Source of the DNA: Nyssa sinensis
Lineage: Eukaryota > Streptophyta > Magnoliopsida > Cornales > Nyssaceae
Reading direction: 5' to 3'
Assembly: GCA_008638375.1 (NCBI GenBank)
Contig: CM018041.1
Coordinates: 6,625,501 to 6,689,500 of the forward strand
DNA: 64,000 bases
The translations under genes and the position numbers were made by a program. Below, piece by piece: positions 47,369 through 59,993 of this stretch (positions within the stretch are counted from its first letter, which is position 1; each line of letters starts with the position of its first letter). The notes below the pieces were generated by a model, which saw only the letters and a list, made by a program, of their open reading frames with translations, was not told the DNA's origin and did not search any database.

Positions 47369-47895
47369 TAGGAATGGTAACGATTGACGTTTAGGACGGG
47401 GTGGTCCTTCCCCAACCTCGACTCCATTTATATTCTCCAATCCCGAACCTACTCTGTCCAATTTAAAGGTTTACTTCAACCACGACTTTGTTTTTATTTC
47501 CCTACTTCACCTCGTACGGCCCCGAATTCTGATATATATATATATATATATATATTTTAAGTAAGTTAAAACTTTTATTTTGATAAGTAAATTAATTTTT
47601 TTTTGTCAAAATAACTAATACAATAAAAAATATACAAGTGTGATATGAAAAACCTTAAAACTAATTTTATATAATGTTGTTTATTAATAAATATAGTGTA
47701 TATAAGAATAAATAAAAAAATTAATATATAAATGGGATAGGGTCGGGACGGGGTGACTATTTCCTGAGCTCGTCTCGAATTCGACGGAGTTTTAAAAAGT
47801 ACACTCTGATTCCATTTATGAGCACCCATGCCTATCCTATTAGGGGCGGGGGATGGGACGAGTTCCTGATGGGATAAGACAAATTGTTATTCCTA
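47369..47895. mobile_element. hAT-type MITE, 527 bp
   Basis: The ends TAGGAATGGTAACGA and (inverse) TAGGAATAACAATTT are inverted repeats of hAT style. Subterminal GGACGGGGTGG and GGGACGAG words flank an AT-rich centre. The 8-bp flanks GTCAGGTC and ATCAAATT differ only by transitions of the kind produced by cytosine deamination. No coding capacity. Confidence 0.7.
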
Positions 47896-47944
47896 ATCAA
47901 ATTCACCATAGGCTTAAATTTTATTATCAACATTTTTACCATAC

Positions 47945-48092
47945 ATATCAAGCCCACCTCCAACTTGAAGGCCATCCAAGATATTATGTCATATACAAAT
48001 GACAAATAAGAGCAATGTATAAATCAAGCCCACCTCCAAGTGGAAGGCCATCCAAGATAATATGCCATACACAAATGATAAATAAGAGCATC
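47945..48092. repeat. 75-bp tandem duplication, with a third copy at 47249
   Basis: ATCAAGCCCACCTCCAA.T followed by GGCCATCCAAGATA and ACAAATGA.AAATAAGAGCA occurs twice in tandem. The first half recurs at 47249-47285 on the other side of the hAT MITE. Confidence 0.8.
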
Positions 48093-49181
48093 CTCACATA
48101 AAAAAAAAAAAAAAAACAGTCAAAGTAATGGAAAGTTGTTACAATTTGTGTTCTGACCCTGTTTGCCAATAATTTTTTCTATAAAATAAAATATTTTATG
48201 TTGATAATTGTTATATGCACACACTCTGAAATTTATCAATTACGGGTCTTTAAACGCACAGTTTAGAGCAATTGCACATCAAACAAAACAACACTCGTAT
48301 TTGGCATAACCCAAAATAAAAACATCTTAGTATTTGTATAATTGAGTTGTGTATAAATATATTAATAATTAATGAAGAAAAATATTTGAATATTTGATAA
48401 AAATGATTATTAAATAAAAAATGACAAATATGAAAAAGAAAAGAGAAAAATAAAATATTTTGTTACTTTCGATCAACTTAATTAAATAAATTTTAATTTT
48501 TTTTATTATAATAAACTAAATTTAGCTTAAAAAATATAAATTACATTGCATAAACTGATTCTAACTTATTAGAACTAAATGACTAATTTTAAATTAATTT
48601 ATGATATCGTTAAATTAAAATAAGTGTGTTTTAATACCCTTCATCGGTTTATCCTCCTAACTTGGTTTCATTCACACAGCAATTTTGTCCCTAGAAACTC
48701 ATTCTTAAATAAAATTATACAAATGTTTTTCACCATCAATGAATATTTGTTAATATAAAAATAATTTCATATTTTTTAAAAATAAAAATTAAAGAATATA
48801 AAATAGAGGGCCGACCAGTGCACCTCCCAATAGTTATTAGTCTGCGCTCTGCAGTGCACTGTAACGCCGGGAGAATCAGGAGATAATATCCCATTCTTGC
48901 CCTTTTTCTCAGTCGCGAGGAGTGGCGATTTTGGTCGGAGCAGTCGGCCACCGTGCAGACTCTCTCTCTCTCTCTCTTAAAGAAAACGCAAGAAAGCCTG
49001 AACATTCGTTCCAGTCCACTGCGGTGGTTGGCTTTTATCAATATACTACCCACTAGAACCAAAGGGACAAAGACAAAATCACAGAACCAAATAAACAATT
49101 CTCTTTATTTAATTTAAATTCCTATAAAATATATTCCCTTCCCATGTTTTCGACATTCTTGCTTCTATACAAATGCAATTT

Positions 49182-49213
<32 letters not shown>

Positions 49214-50100
49214 CTCTCTACCTGCATACATGTGCGAATATATGTACATGAGCGCTCAGAGATTCGCCATAGTTGGTTGGTACAGAACTCCATCGCAATG
49301 TCGGTTCTGTTAATCTGCAGAATCCTGCCAAATCATGCACACATCATTCTCCACTTTCGGAAGCCTCCTGAAGCTTGTCGTTGAGCTTCAATAGTGGCAA
49401 GGATGGACAAAGAATTGAAGTTCTGTTTCTTTCTTGAAGTAACGGTAGTGGTGGTTGGATGTGTTTTTATTCAGATCTGCGCGCAGTCCAAGAAGATAGA
49501 GAGTCAGGATGACATTAAGTCCAGCAAAACGAGGGTGATATGTATATATATACATACAGTGATACAGGATCTAAATCGAGTGTAATTGTGTAGACGTAAC
49601 TGCTTTTCTCAGCATTCTTTTAGATTTCCTATGGATCTGGTATGTTGTAATGATTGAATTTATGGCGGATAAGACCTTCGAATCTAGAGTGTGAGTGGTC
49701 CAACTATTTAGTGAAAAGTCGATGTTCATATATGATCGAGTTGGGTTCGGACATTCTATTGAGTTTTGAGTGCTTTTGGTTTTGGCGGTTGTAATTCGGT
49801 GCCTAATGGCAATTAATATCCATTAATGGCAACGAGAGAGCTTCAGATTGTTCGAGAATCGACTGTGATTCACAAAAAACAAGGGTTTTGGAACGTCGTT
49901 ATCTTGACAAGCACACTACAAAAAGATGCTCTGGTAAAAAGCTAGAGAAGGACAAAGTGGGGACGGAGTGGAGTCCCGGTAGCTTTACAACGTAACCGAA
50001 ATGGTTAAGCGTTTATGGCGTGAACACTTACAGCGGAGGATCGGAGGAGGGTTGGTATGTAGTACCATTTTAACGAAATGGAAGGGCATGTTCTAATCAC
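48093..50100. other. intergenic upstream of KUP2
   Basis: AT-rich to 48780, then mixed. 48790-49110 contains a CT microsatellite (48960-48980) and minus-strand open frames without recognisable domains. A TA repeat lies at 49186-49211. One small possible ORF is listed separately. Confidence 0.4.
49403..49585 (+). CDS. possible small secreted ORF, unsupported by homology
   Basis: From the ATG at 49403 there are 60 codons: a hydrophobic stretch shaped like a signal peptide (FFLEVTVVVVGCVFIQICAQ) and then a charged Lys/Asp/Ser segment. AAAACGAG|GTGATATG offers a splice donor, so it could be a first exon. I do not recognise it; the downstream part is TA-rich and unlike coding sequence. Confidence 0.2.
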   Translation: MDKELKFCFFLEVTVVVVGCVFIQICAQSKKIESQDDIKSSKTRVICIYIHTVIQDLNRV

Positions 50101-50110
50101 GTGGTTTGTC

Positions 50111-50218
50111 TATAAAGAAGATATTTCTCCTTTTCAATCCATCCTTTCTCTCTCCAGCTTCTTCTTCTTTCTGGTTTTGGGCCTACATCAGAACTTCTCT
50201 GTCTCGAGATAAGCTCTG
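50111..50218 (+). promoter_or_regulatory. TATA box and non-coding first exon of KUP2
   Basis: TATAAAG at 50111-50117 is followed by a CT-rich leader (TTTCTCTCTCCAGCTTCTTC) and a clean donor CTCTG|GTAAGTC at 50218. The leader intron then runs to TTTCAG at 51290 and contains a GA microsatellite (50536-50563). A leader intron of about 1.1 kb is inferred, not proven. Confidence 0.5.
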
Positions 50219-50530
50219 GTAAGTCTTAAACATTTAAGCCCTTTTTCCCCAGTTTTTTTAGGTCTGGGTTTATTCTTGTAAGCAACTGCGAAGTAGACAT
50301 TAAAAAGGCTTTTACTCTAATCCATTCTTATGTTTACAGGCAACACAAAGAGCACTTTTCTTTTCACAAAAAAAAAGAAAAAAAAGAGCACTTTCCCTTT
50401 GATTATTACGTCACCTTTCACGCAATGAAGGTTTATTTTATTTTTTCTCTGGTTGGTTGGAGTTTGGCAAATAAAATTATCTTTTTTAAACAGTAAATAT
50501 TTATATATATGTTATCTCTATACACGTATG

Positions 50531-50569
<39 letters not shown>

Positions 50570-51352
50570 GGTGGGATCGTTTATGGTCCATAAATTCGCC
50601 CTTATTTCCGTGGGCTCACTTTGGGTGTGATTGATTTGATTATTCAACTGTCGTTGAATCATGTGATTGTGGCATTGTGCCTTTCCTTGCCTTCATTTTA
50701 AAATTCTCTTGTTTTTTTCTTCTGTTTCTCCCGTGAAACGCCAACTTTGCAAAGTTAATTGTTAAATTGTTCTTCTCAGTAGCTTTAATCCGTTCGTCTA
50801 TTGATTTGTTGGGTGGGACTGTTAAAAGGGTTCTACATTCAGTTTTGGGTCTCTATCTTATTTCAGGGGCAACATTGAGTGAGGTATCAGTTTTTTTCCT
50901 TTCTCATCAACCAGGTAAAGAAACAGTAAACAATAAGGAAATTGTACAACTAAAAAATGAGGACAGTTCAACAACTGAGGCACTCATATGAACAGTGGTG
51001 TCTTTCAGCTACATTCCCCATGGCATTCACGTTTAATTAATCTTTGGGGTTTATTTTGCTTTGGGTTTTATCATTGTCCTTGAAATTTTTAGACAAATGT
51101 CATTCTGATTGATGAAAAAGATAAAAGGTATGGTTGTCATGTGGGTTTACTAAAAAGTGTCTGAATCTGTCTTCCTTTTCTCTGGAGTAAAGTAGAGATA
51201 TGGGTGGGTGTTCTTCAAATATTCCTCAATTTCTGTTTTAAATTTCATTCTCTCTTATTATATACCATCAACATTTTTCTATTGTTTCAGTGAGGGTTTG
51301 CGTATAGTTCTGTCCGCCTAAAATTCTGCTCGAAGATTGAAGCCTGAGAAGC

Positions 51353-54300
51353 ATGGATCTTGACTACGGAAAGTGTTGGAGCACTTCAAAGGTTGCATGT
51401 TCTTTAGTTTTGCCCCATTTTACAGAAATCTGCACTTTCAAATTAGTATAGGCTTCACCCCTTAGAAGTCTCTGCCCATATGGTCTGACTTAAAAGTTAG
51501 GGACGATTCATATCTTGGAACTTTCATTATACTTTTTTGACCGAGCTATTCATAGATTTTTTTTGTTGTTGATGAAATGCATTTCAGAAGGATTCTTGGA
51601 AGTCAGTTCTGCTCTTAGCTTATCAAAGCCTTGGTGTAGTGTATGGGGACCTGAGCATTTCCCCTCTTTATGTTTACAAGAGTACATTTGCAGAAGACAT
51701 TCATCACTCGGAGACGAATGAAGAGATTTTTGGCGTTCTTTCGTTTGTTTTCTGGACTCTAACTCTAGTTCCTTTATTCAAATATGTTTTTGTAGTCCTT
51801 CGAGCTGATGACAATGGGGAAGGTGAGTACCAGAATAATATATAGATATCCAAATCATTTGCTCATGAAATTGAACACTCTTTATACATGATTCTGCAGG
51901 TGGCACTTTTGCCCTCTACTCCTTGATATGCAGGCATGCTAAAGTAAGCCTTCTGCCCAACCGACAAGTTGCTGATGAAGCACTTTCTACATATAAACTG
52001 GAGCACCCTCCCGAGAGAAAAAACAACTCAAGGGTAAAACTGTTGCTCGAGAAGCACAAATCCTTGCACACTGCTTTGCTAATTTTGGTTCTTCTTGGCA
52101 CTTGTATGGTAATTGGAGATGGTCTGCTCACTCCAGCCATTTCTGGTACTTTTCTTTCCTATTCAACATGCTTCAATTTTTAACTGTTTCTTTTTTAATT
52201 CTCCAAATAACAATCTGTTTCTTATGCAGTTTTTTCTGCGGTGTCTGGCCTCGAGTTATCCATGTCTAAGGAACACCACCAGTGTAAGCTTTTAGTATAT
52301 ATGCATTGTCAATATTCAATTGGCCAGTTCGAGTCAATATTGAGGCTTGTGTAGCTAGTTCTGTTTGGCTACAATCTAATAAAATTATTTTAATTCATGA
52401 AGTGAGAGTAAAAAAAGAAAAAGAAAAAACCGATGTTTGTTGCCTTATATTTATGTCTAGTTCATTTTCAGACAGAATCAAGATTGCGCTGCTTTATGTT
52501 TTATTATAATTATTATTATGAAAAAGAACTCAAAAACATTAGAGACTTCAGAATGGAGAAGGAAGTGCTATTTTCATGGTTTCATCCATACACGTGGATA
52601 AAAGAAATATGTTGTTTTCTTGATGATTTCAATTAATAATATTATCTGCTTATCACTGCTTCCTTTGTTTTATACTTCTGATTTTTCCATGTAGCGTGTA
52701 CTTTTTCTATTGTTTTATTCTAGGACCATCCTCCTGCTACTGGGGCAGGCTAGGGGTCTTAAATCCGTTTTCTCATCCACACATTTACATTTGTTGAACC
52801 ATAGTTATGCTTTTGAGTAAATTGGTGTATACAAATTTTGACAACATATATTATTTAGAGGAGTCAATAGGTGTGTTTTCCAACATCAGAAGTGATTACT
52901 GGATAACGGGTTTCAGTTGGTCATTCTGATCCAATTAGTGAAGGCAACCAGTCAGCCTAGAGTGCAGGGACCATCCAACTTGCCTGAGTTGTGGCCTGCA
53001 ATGGCCATGCCTAGCATCACTGGTCCTGTCCCTTTCACTTTTCATTATAGGGATATATGGGAATACTTCTCTATAAGTGAATTTAACAAAGAGAAACTCC
53101 TTTACTATTGAGTGGTAACTGATCCAAAACAAGGGATTTATGAAGAGTAATGAAGGATACAACACACACACACATACTATTTAATGAAATGCTTGAGAAC
53201 AATTTGGAGCGGCAAATATGATGTAATAACTTTGTACAAAGTGGCAATTTTGTCACATGATCTTGCAAATCCACTAAGTTATTGGCAATACATTTTTGTC
53301 CGGAGGAATTTGAATTTCTGTTTGTTGACATTTTGACCGTCAACTCCATTGTGACCTGAAGGTCGTGTGTTCGAGTCGCGGAAACAGTTTCTCCACTTGT
53401 GAAGTTGAGGCTGCGTACATCTCTAACCCTCCCCGGACCCTGCAATGGCGGGATCCTTATGCACTTTGCTAGCCCTGTTTATACATATATTATTATGCAG
53501 TACCACTGCTTGGGGGAAAACAAATTGTTGATGATAAATTCTCTGTAGGAAACAAATTAATCTTTGTTGAATTTACTTCTATGATTTTTTCTACTTGATT
53601 GAAGTGATTCTTGTTCCCTCTCAGTGATTGCTCAAAATAAACGAGTCCAATATATTTGAATTCTGTTAATCTTCTGGATTTATCTCTGATCTTATACTTC
53701 ATTCTTACTTACCACATATATATGTATATTCCCTTCTCTATATTGTGCTTGTATGCATTCATCTATCTTAAAATAAATGGCGCACATGCACACATTAGTT
53801 TAGGAATGTAGGGGTTGATTTCCATGTTGGTTGACCTAATAGCTTTCTCCCCACTCTGTGGAAGGTACCTGTTAGTGTTTTCTTTTGACCAATTGCATAC
53901 ACCTCATTAGAAATGGATGTCCAAATCATAAAATGTTTAGATGGGATATAACTTCAGCTAGTAGTTAATGATTTTAAAATCTCTATGTTGCAGACTTTTT
54001 CTTGCCATGGACGTACATGTAACCAAATATAAAGATTTTCAATTCATTGCTGGTTTTCTTTTATTAAGTTTGTCCTTTCACATCTACATCTCTGTCTTTA
54101 TTTGCAGATGCGGTGATTCCAATTACTTGCTTCATTTTAGTGTGTCTCTTTGCACTACAACACTATGGCACACATCGGGTTGGTTTCTTTTTTGCGCCAG
54201 TTGTGTTGACTTGGCTAATATGCATCAGTGCTCTTGGTGTGTACAATATATTCCATTGGAATCCTCATGTGTATGAAGCTCTTTCCCCATATTACATGTT

Positions 54301-57300
54301 CAAGTTCTTGAAGAAGACAAGAAAATCCGGATGGATGTCTTTGGGTGGAATTTTATTGTGCATAACAGGTAAAATTGGAGAATACATGCATAAGGAAAAT
54401 TGTGATGTTATTTGTGTTGATAGTCCTGCAGATATGATGAGTCCTACTTTATACATATGCTACAAGAAATCACCCGGGTGCCAGTGTACAATACAGATTC
54501 AGTGCACTTGGTGGGCAATTTGCACAATAAATAAAATACTATAGTATCTGAAAATGTGCATCCGACAAATTAAGTGCTCACATGACAAAAATTCCAAAAT
54601 TTTCATTTTGTCATCTGTCATAATGAATAAACAACTAGTCTATATGCATTAATTTTATTTACAGGAGTTTTAGAGGAATGCTTTTGTGATTATTTAAAAA
54701 GTAAATGCAATACCAGACAATAATTTGTTTACAGGACTCTAATCTCAATTCAAAAGTTAGTAAAGTTAATTATTTTTCAAATGGTCGAAGCAGTCAGAAA
54801 TCTGAAATTCCAGATATTCAGGATTCATCTTTGTTATGTTATATGACTTGACACAAGCAATGTTCAAAACTTTATTCTTATGTGGTGCATGTTCAAAATG
54901 ATCTGTCCCATCATCAGACTGGTCTTTATTGGGGATTAATTTGGATTGCCATCTTGTACTCATGTAAAGTAAATTTCCAATAACATGAATGTAAAATTGA
55001 TGTCATTTACCTGTCTTCTACTTGGCACCAACCATGAGGGTTCTCATCTGTTTATGTTTGCCGCATGTAACATTATTAATCATTGTCCATTTTTCAATAT
55101 ACTTTTTATGCCAAAAAACTTGTTTGGTAATTTTCATACAACAGATACCTGCAATATTCTGCAAAAACTCAACTGCTCAGTTACTGAAAAATGCCAACAT
55201 GTTTATGACTATATTTGCAGGCTCAGAGGCAATGTTTGCTGATCTCGGCCACTTCTCATATGCTGCAATTCAGGTACTTCTGGCCAGAGCATTTAATTTG
55301 AATAAGTAAATGCTGCATGCTCGCATGGTCTTTTCTACCTACAGAAAGATCTCACTTGCCCACAAAAAGCAATAGTTCTTACTCTTTGTCCTTTGTCCAA
55401 TTGCAGATTGCCTTCACCTTTCTGGTTTATCCTGCACTGATATTGGCATATATGGGTCAAGCTGCGTACTTGTCAAAGCATCACCCCACTAGTTACCAGA
55501 TTGGTTTTTATGTCTCAGTTCCAGGTAAACCTATGTCATTCACTAGCCATGCACAAGCTCCGCATCTTGGGATGATTATAGGTCAGGCTGAATTTGGCTA
55601 AGTTATTGAACAATGAACATATTGCCCAAAAGGAACAAAATTAATATTATTTTTTTGTTGGGGGGGTTACTACATTTGTTTATTTTTTAATAAGCATTAG
55701 TGAACATTCGGTGGATGCTTGTTCTTGTTGTGCTCTAGCGGATACATAACATGAAAAATGTGCAAATTTTCTGGCACAAAAACTGATTGATATCATTGTC
55801 TTGGGTCACTTGGTTTGGACCCTGGACAGTCAAAATAAAATCAAATTCTTAATTGCTATTTCATATTTTATATCTTAAATCCTTACTACAACTCTTTTTC
55901 ACAACATTAATCAGTTTCCATGCAAAGAACTGGTAGGGACCTGCCTATGAACAATCAGACATTGCCATATCACCTGGTTGTATCCTAATCCCACTAGAAA
56001 TGACCTGAGATATCTCAATCTAATAGGACACAGTTATTTGCGCACTTAATTGTGTATATTTTCCTGCTGTTGAAGTAGCATATGGTTGCAATTTTTTGCA
56101 AACAGAAACTGTAAGGTGGCCAGTGCTTATAGTTGCAATCCTTGCTTCTGTTGTGGGAAGTCAAGCGATCATTAGTGGAACATTCTCCATCATCAATCAG
56201 AGTCAATCACTTGGTTGTTTTCCGCGAGTCAAGGTTGTTCATACTTCTGATAAGGTACACGGTCAGATCTACATCCCCGATATCAATTGGATGCTCATGA
56301 TCCTCTGCATTGCTGTGACCATTGGGTTCAGAGACACAAAACACATGGGCAATGCATCAGGTAGTTTACTCCTTAAATATGTTATCATTTGGATCCTTCT
56401 CTCTTCATGCCATATAATTTATGCTAATCTGCTTCAACTTCAAGCTTCCAACCAACCATCAAACAACACATGCACAAGCATACACTCCAAGCCTTAAGTA
56501 AACCTAATGACAAGCAATGAAGCTCCAGTTTCATTAGTGGATAATTGTTAAAACTTCAGTGATCTCCTGATAAAAACAATGTGCAGTTTATGCTTTATTT
56601 ATTTATTTTGATAAGTTTTGTGTAGTTTATACTTTAGTGTGTGATCTATGTATTGGTAGCGTAAGATTAGGACCTTTTCAATCCCCGATTTCTTAGACAG
56701 ATGCATTGGTCTTTTACCTAGTACTGAAGGCTGGTCACCTTGCATTCCATTAACAACACTGATATTGGTCTTTTATCATTTTAATTTAAGGGATCTCTTT
56801 AGCTTTAAGCATTACAATTTTAATGTTATTCATTACAGGATTAGCAGTGATGGCAGTAATGCTAGTGACCACATGCCTTACTTCCTTGGTGATTATCCTT
56901 TGCTGGCACAAACCCCCTTTTGTAGCTCTTTGCTTCTTGCTCTTCTTTGGCTCTATTGAATTACTGTACTTCTCAGCTTCCCTCATCAAGTTTCGGGAGG
57001 GTGCCTGGCTCCCCATCCTCCTAGCCCTCTTTCTCGTGACCATCATGTTTGTTTGGCACTATGCCACTATCAAGAAATATGAATATGACCTCCACAACAA
57101 GGTTTCGTTGGAATGGCTACTAGCCTTGGGTCCAAGCTTGGGCATTTCTCGTGTCCCTGGCATTGGCCTAGTGTTCACCGATCTCACCTCTGGCATTCCC
57201 GCAAATTTCTCGCGCTTCGTCACCAACCTCCCTGCCTTCCATCGTGTCCTTGTCTTCGTTTGTGTAAAATCAGTACCTGTCCCTTTTGTGCCTCAGGCTG

Positions 57301-57959
57301 AGCGCTATCTTGTGGGCCGAGTGGGTCCTGCAGCTCATCGATCTTACAGGTGCATTGTCCGCTATGGGTACCGTGACGTTCACCAAGATGTTAATTCTTT
57401 TGAATCTGAACTTGTTGACAGGCTGGCTGATTTTATCCGCTATGATTGGCATTGGACACATGGGATTATAAATTCATGTAATGAGGACGATGATTCCCGA
57501 TCTGGTGGATCTTCTGGTGAGTATAGATTGGCAGTGATAGGAACAGTCGCATTCTCTCGCACACCAGCTTTTGAGATTGATGAAAGCGTGCAGCCAGCAA
57601 GTGTATCCGCTGGGTTCCCAACAGTAGAGAGAGCAGCAGATGTCATTGAGATGGAGCCTGTTGGTGTCGTGGAAAGGAGAGTGAGGTTTGCAATTGATGT
57701 GTCCGAATCTGATGCACAGTCTGAAATAGATGTGCAATTGCGAGAAGAGCTAGAAGATTTGTATACAGCTCAAAAAGCTGGGACGGCATTCATTCTTGGG
57801 CATTCACATGTTAGAGCAAAGCAAGGATCATCCTTTCTGAGGAGGCTAGCAATCAATTTTGGGTATAATTTCCTGAGAAGGAATTGCCGGGGGCCAGATG
57901 TAGCGCTCAAGGTGCCTCCGGCATCTCTCCTTGAGGTTGGCATGGTTTATGTTGTTTAA
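51353..57959 (+). CDS. KUP2: potassium transporter HAK/KUP/KT, KUP2-like, complete
   Basis: A K+ uptake carrier of the plant KUP/HAK/KT family, a membrane protein with about 12 helices and a long cytosolic tail. Coding exons: 51353-51391, 51588-51822, 51900-52145, 52230-52283, 54108-54368, 55221-55273, 55407-55524, 56106-56360, 56839-57959. All splice in phase to 2382 bases (793 aa plus stop), equal to the family's usual length. The start MDLDYGKCW suits KUP2 (KUP6/8 start differently), as does [14 protein letters not shown] with Ile where KUP6/8 have Thr. Further marks are [60 protein letters not shown] and the C-terminal [12 protein letters not shown] and VGMVYVV. Exon 1 codes for only 13 residues. 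The 1.8-kb fifth intron carries a SINE. In Arabidopsis KUP2 affects cell expansion; the same role here is inference. Confidence 0.95.
53340..53475 (+). mobile_element. Au-type SINE in KUP2 intron 5
   Basis: The sequence contains a tRNA-like B box (GTGTTCGAGTCGCGGAAACA) and then the Au family wording GAGGCTGCGTACAT, CCCTCCCCGGACCCTGCAATG and GCGGGATCCTTATGCAC, ending near GCTAGCCCTGTTTA. It lies in the gene's sense orientation. The A box is degenerate and the exact ends are uncertain. Confidence 0.85.
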
Positions 57960-58180
57960 ACTTCAAATGTAACTAGTGTTGTTTGTTCACGTCCTATAGA
58001 GTTTCTGAGAGAGGTGCTAGGAAGGTGATTGTGCAGACTAACAAGGACAACTGCTATGCTGTAGAGATAGAAAACTCTTCTCAATTGTGATGCACCGGCC
58101 ATCACAAGAATGAAGAAAATGAAGAGTAAATGTTTTCATTAGTCCTGAGTTGTTCTATTATGCCATTTTTTGTGATATTA
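57960..58180 (+). other. probable 3' untranslated region of KUP2
   Basis: Non-coding sequence after the stop. AATGAAGAAAATGAAGAGTAAATG near 58110 has A-rich upstream elements, but no clear polyadenylation site can be fixed. Confidence 0.35.
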
Positions 58181-59870
58181 TTTAATCATTCTGAGATTTA
58201 TAATTATTGGAAGGATGAGATAGGGGAGAAAACTTCAAATACCAGATCATTGCAGATGATATATCATTCCACCATTACCATAAACCTTAAAATAGCCAAA
58301 AATTATGAGAACACAATCAGGGTGGGCTGTGCAGATTCATTCAAATTGCATTATGGCCCACTAATGGCCAACAGACAAATCTTGACTCTACTTATCCCCC
58401 ACTCATTCAATACCAGCATCACCATGTGAAACTGACCTGGCATGTCCCTTTTATATATAAAGCTCAATTATTTAATCCATCCCATTATTTCTTCTATATC
58501 AACAAACTGACACACATGCCCTTCTCAGTGGCCATCAACTATCAACTGCTGCTGCTTCTTTCCTTCAGTCTTTTTTTTTTTTTTTTGCAAGGTTTTGTTT
58601 GTGTAATTTTTATCCGAATCGTTTCTTATTTTGTAACTCGCATATACAAGTGTATTGTTTTTTAGGGTTCCTTCTTATGAGAAGAGAGCCGACTTTGCGT
58701 GAGCGGGTGTTTGTGAGTGTTTTACTATTGTAATTTTTTCGATACATAGTGAATTGGTCATCATTACTCTGTCGAACCACATGTATCCTAGTGGATTGAT
58801 TTTTTTTTGTGATTTTTGTTTATTTTTCTTATTTGAGATCCACACGATACATTAAACACCCTAAAACAAACATTAATTAGTGATCACACACATGGGAAGA
58901 CCAAGCCACCTGAGCTGTGTCATGAGATGGCCATGCTGATAATAACTTAACATGGTTCCAAGTCCAAATCAACCCCCTGGCACATCATCTAGCCTGTAGA
59001 GCAATCCAAGGTCTAGGTTTAGATGGGAAAGGTTGGTAGGTCGCGCAAACACGGATTAGGGATTAGAAATCTCCATATGCAAACACGAGTTCTAGGATAA
59101 CAACCGGGAGAAATCATTGTATGGTCTGACCAAACATGAGTTGATATTTGTACAATATGATAAGATTTTAAGAGACAAAAATAATAATTTTTACATATAT
59201 GACAACTTATAATTATTTTTCACTAAGCAGGACCGATTGAGTTAGGTGGATTCTGGACACCCTCCCCGCCATCGGCCGCGCCAGAACTCAAGAGTTGGCT
59301 TCTCGCAGATCTTTTGCTTTTGAGATGTCCAGTAATCAGTAATGGTGTTCTCTCTTTCCCTCTGACCAAAAAAAACAATCCCTCCAATATATCTTACATG
59401 TGTTGACTGTTTAGTGAGATGGATGGAAAGCTTAGAATTGAACTCTATCCCAATCATGTCACTCAATCACTCTCAACTTGGGCGGGGCAGGCTGGGCCAG
59501 GTGTAATAATTCACTTGAAATAGGAGAGAGAAGAAAAGTAAATAAGAAGAAATCTTATTTCACCATTAATTTAAAAATAAGAAATAAATAGTTAATTAAA
59601 ATAAGATTGTTGTTAGGATTAATTGTTTCTATTTTTTTTTTAAAATTAAAATATAATTTTGTTAAGAACAATTGTAAAAGTCAAATCTTTGTAATATTAT
59701 TGATCTGTATAATATATATGATCGTACGTATATTATAACGACCAGTAAAGTTAAAGAGCTACTACCTCCGCAACGTTCAGAAGCAGGCTTTTAAAAATAA
59801 GGTTCAAAAGTCTGATTAAGCTGTCTTAAATTAATTTTCCTGTTACCGGGTTTATGGGATCACAGCCCAA
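58181..59870. other. intergenic between KUP2 and ETG1
   Basis: AT-rich, with no frame of known type, no RNA gene and no transposon end that I can support. Confidence 0.5.
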
Positions 59871-59871
59871 A

Positions 59872-59881
59872 TTGGCGGGAA
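59872..59881. promoter_or_regulatory. E2F-type site upstream of ETG1
   Basis: TTGGCGGGAA, whose complement TTCCCGCCAA fits the E2F/DP consensus, lies 113 bases before the start codon. A weaker related word, ACGGGAAGGC, occurs at 59930-59939. ETG1 takes its name (E2F target gene 1) from such control. Confidence 0.7.
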
Positions 59882-59993
59882 GGTCTTCCATACTTTGGCT
59901 GGAAAAATATACCCACCTACCAATTAGGACGGGAAGGCAGCGACAGTAAGTATCTCTGTTCTACCCTAGAGAGACAGCGAGCGAGAGAGAGCA

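Noticed and set aside
48736..49098. 120-aa minus-strand frame with a hydrophobic start
   Set aside because: The hydrophobic part is AT-rich noise, the middle is a CT repeat (RERER) and there are no splice or domain clues.
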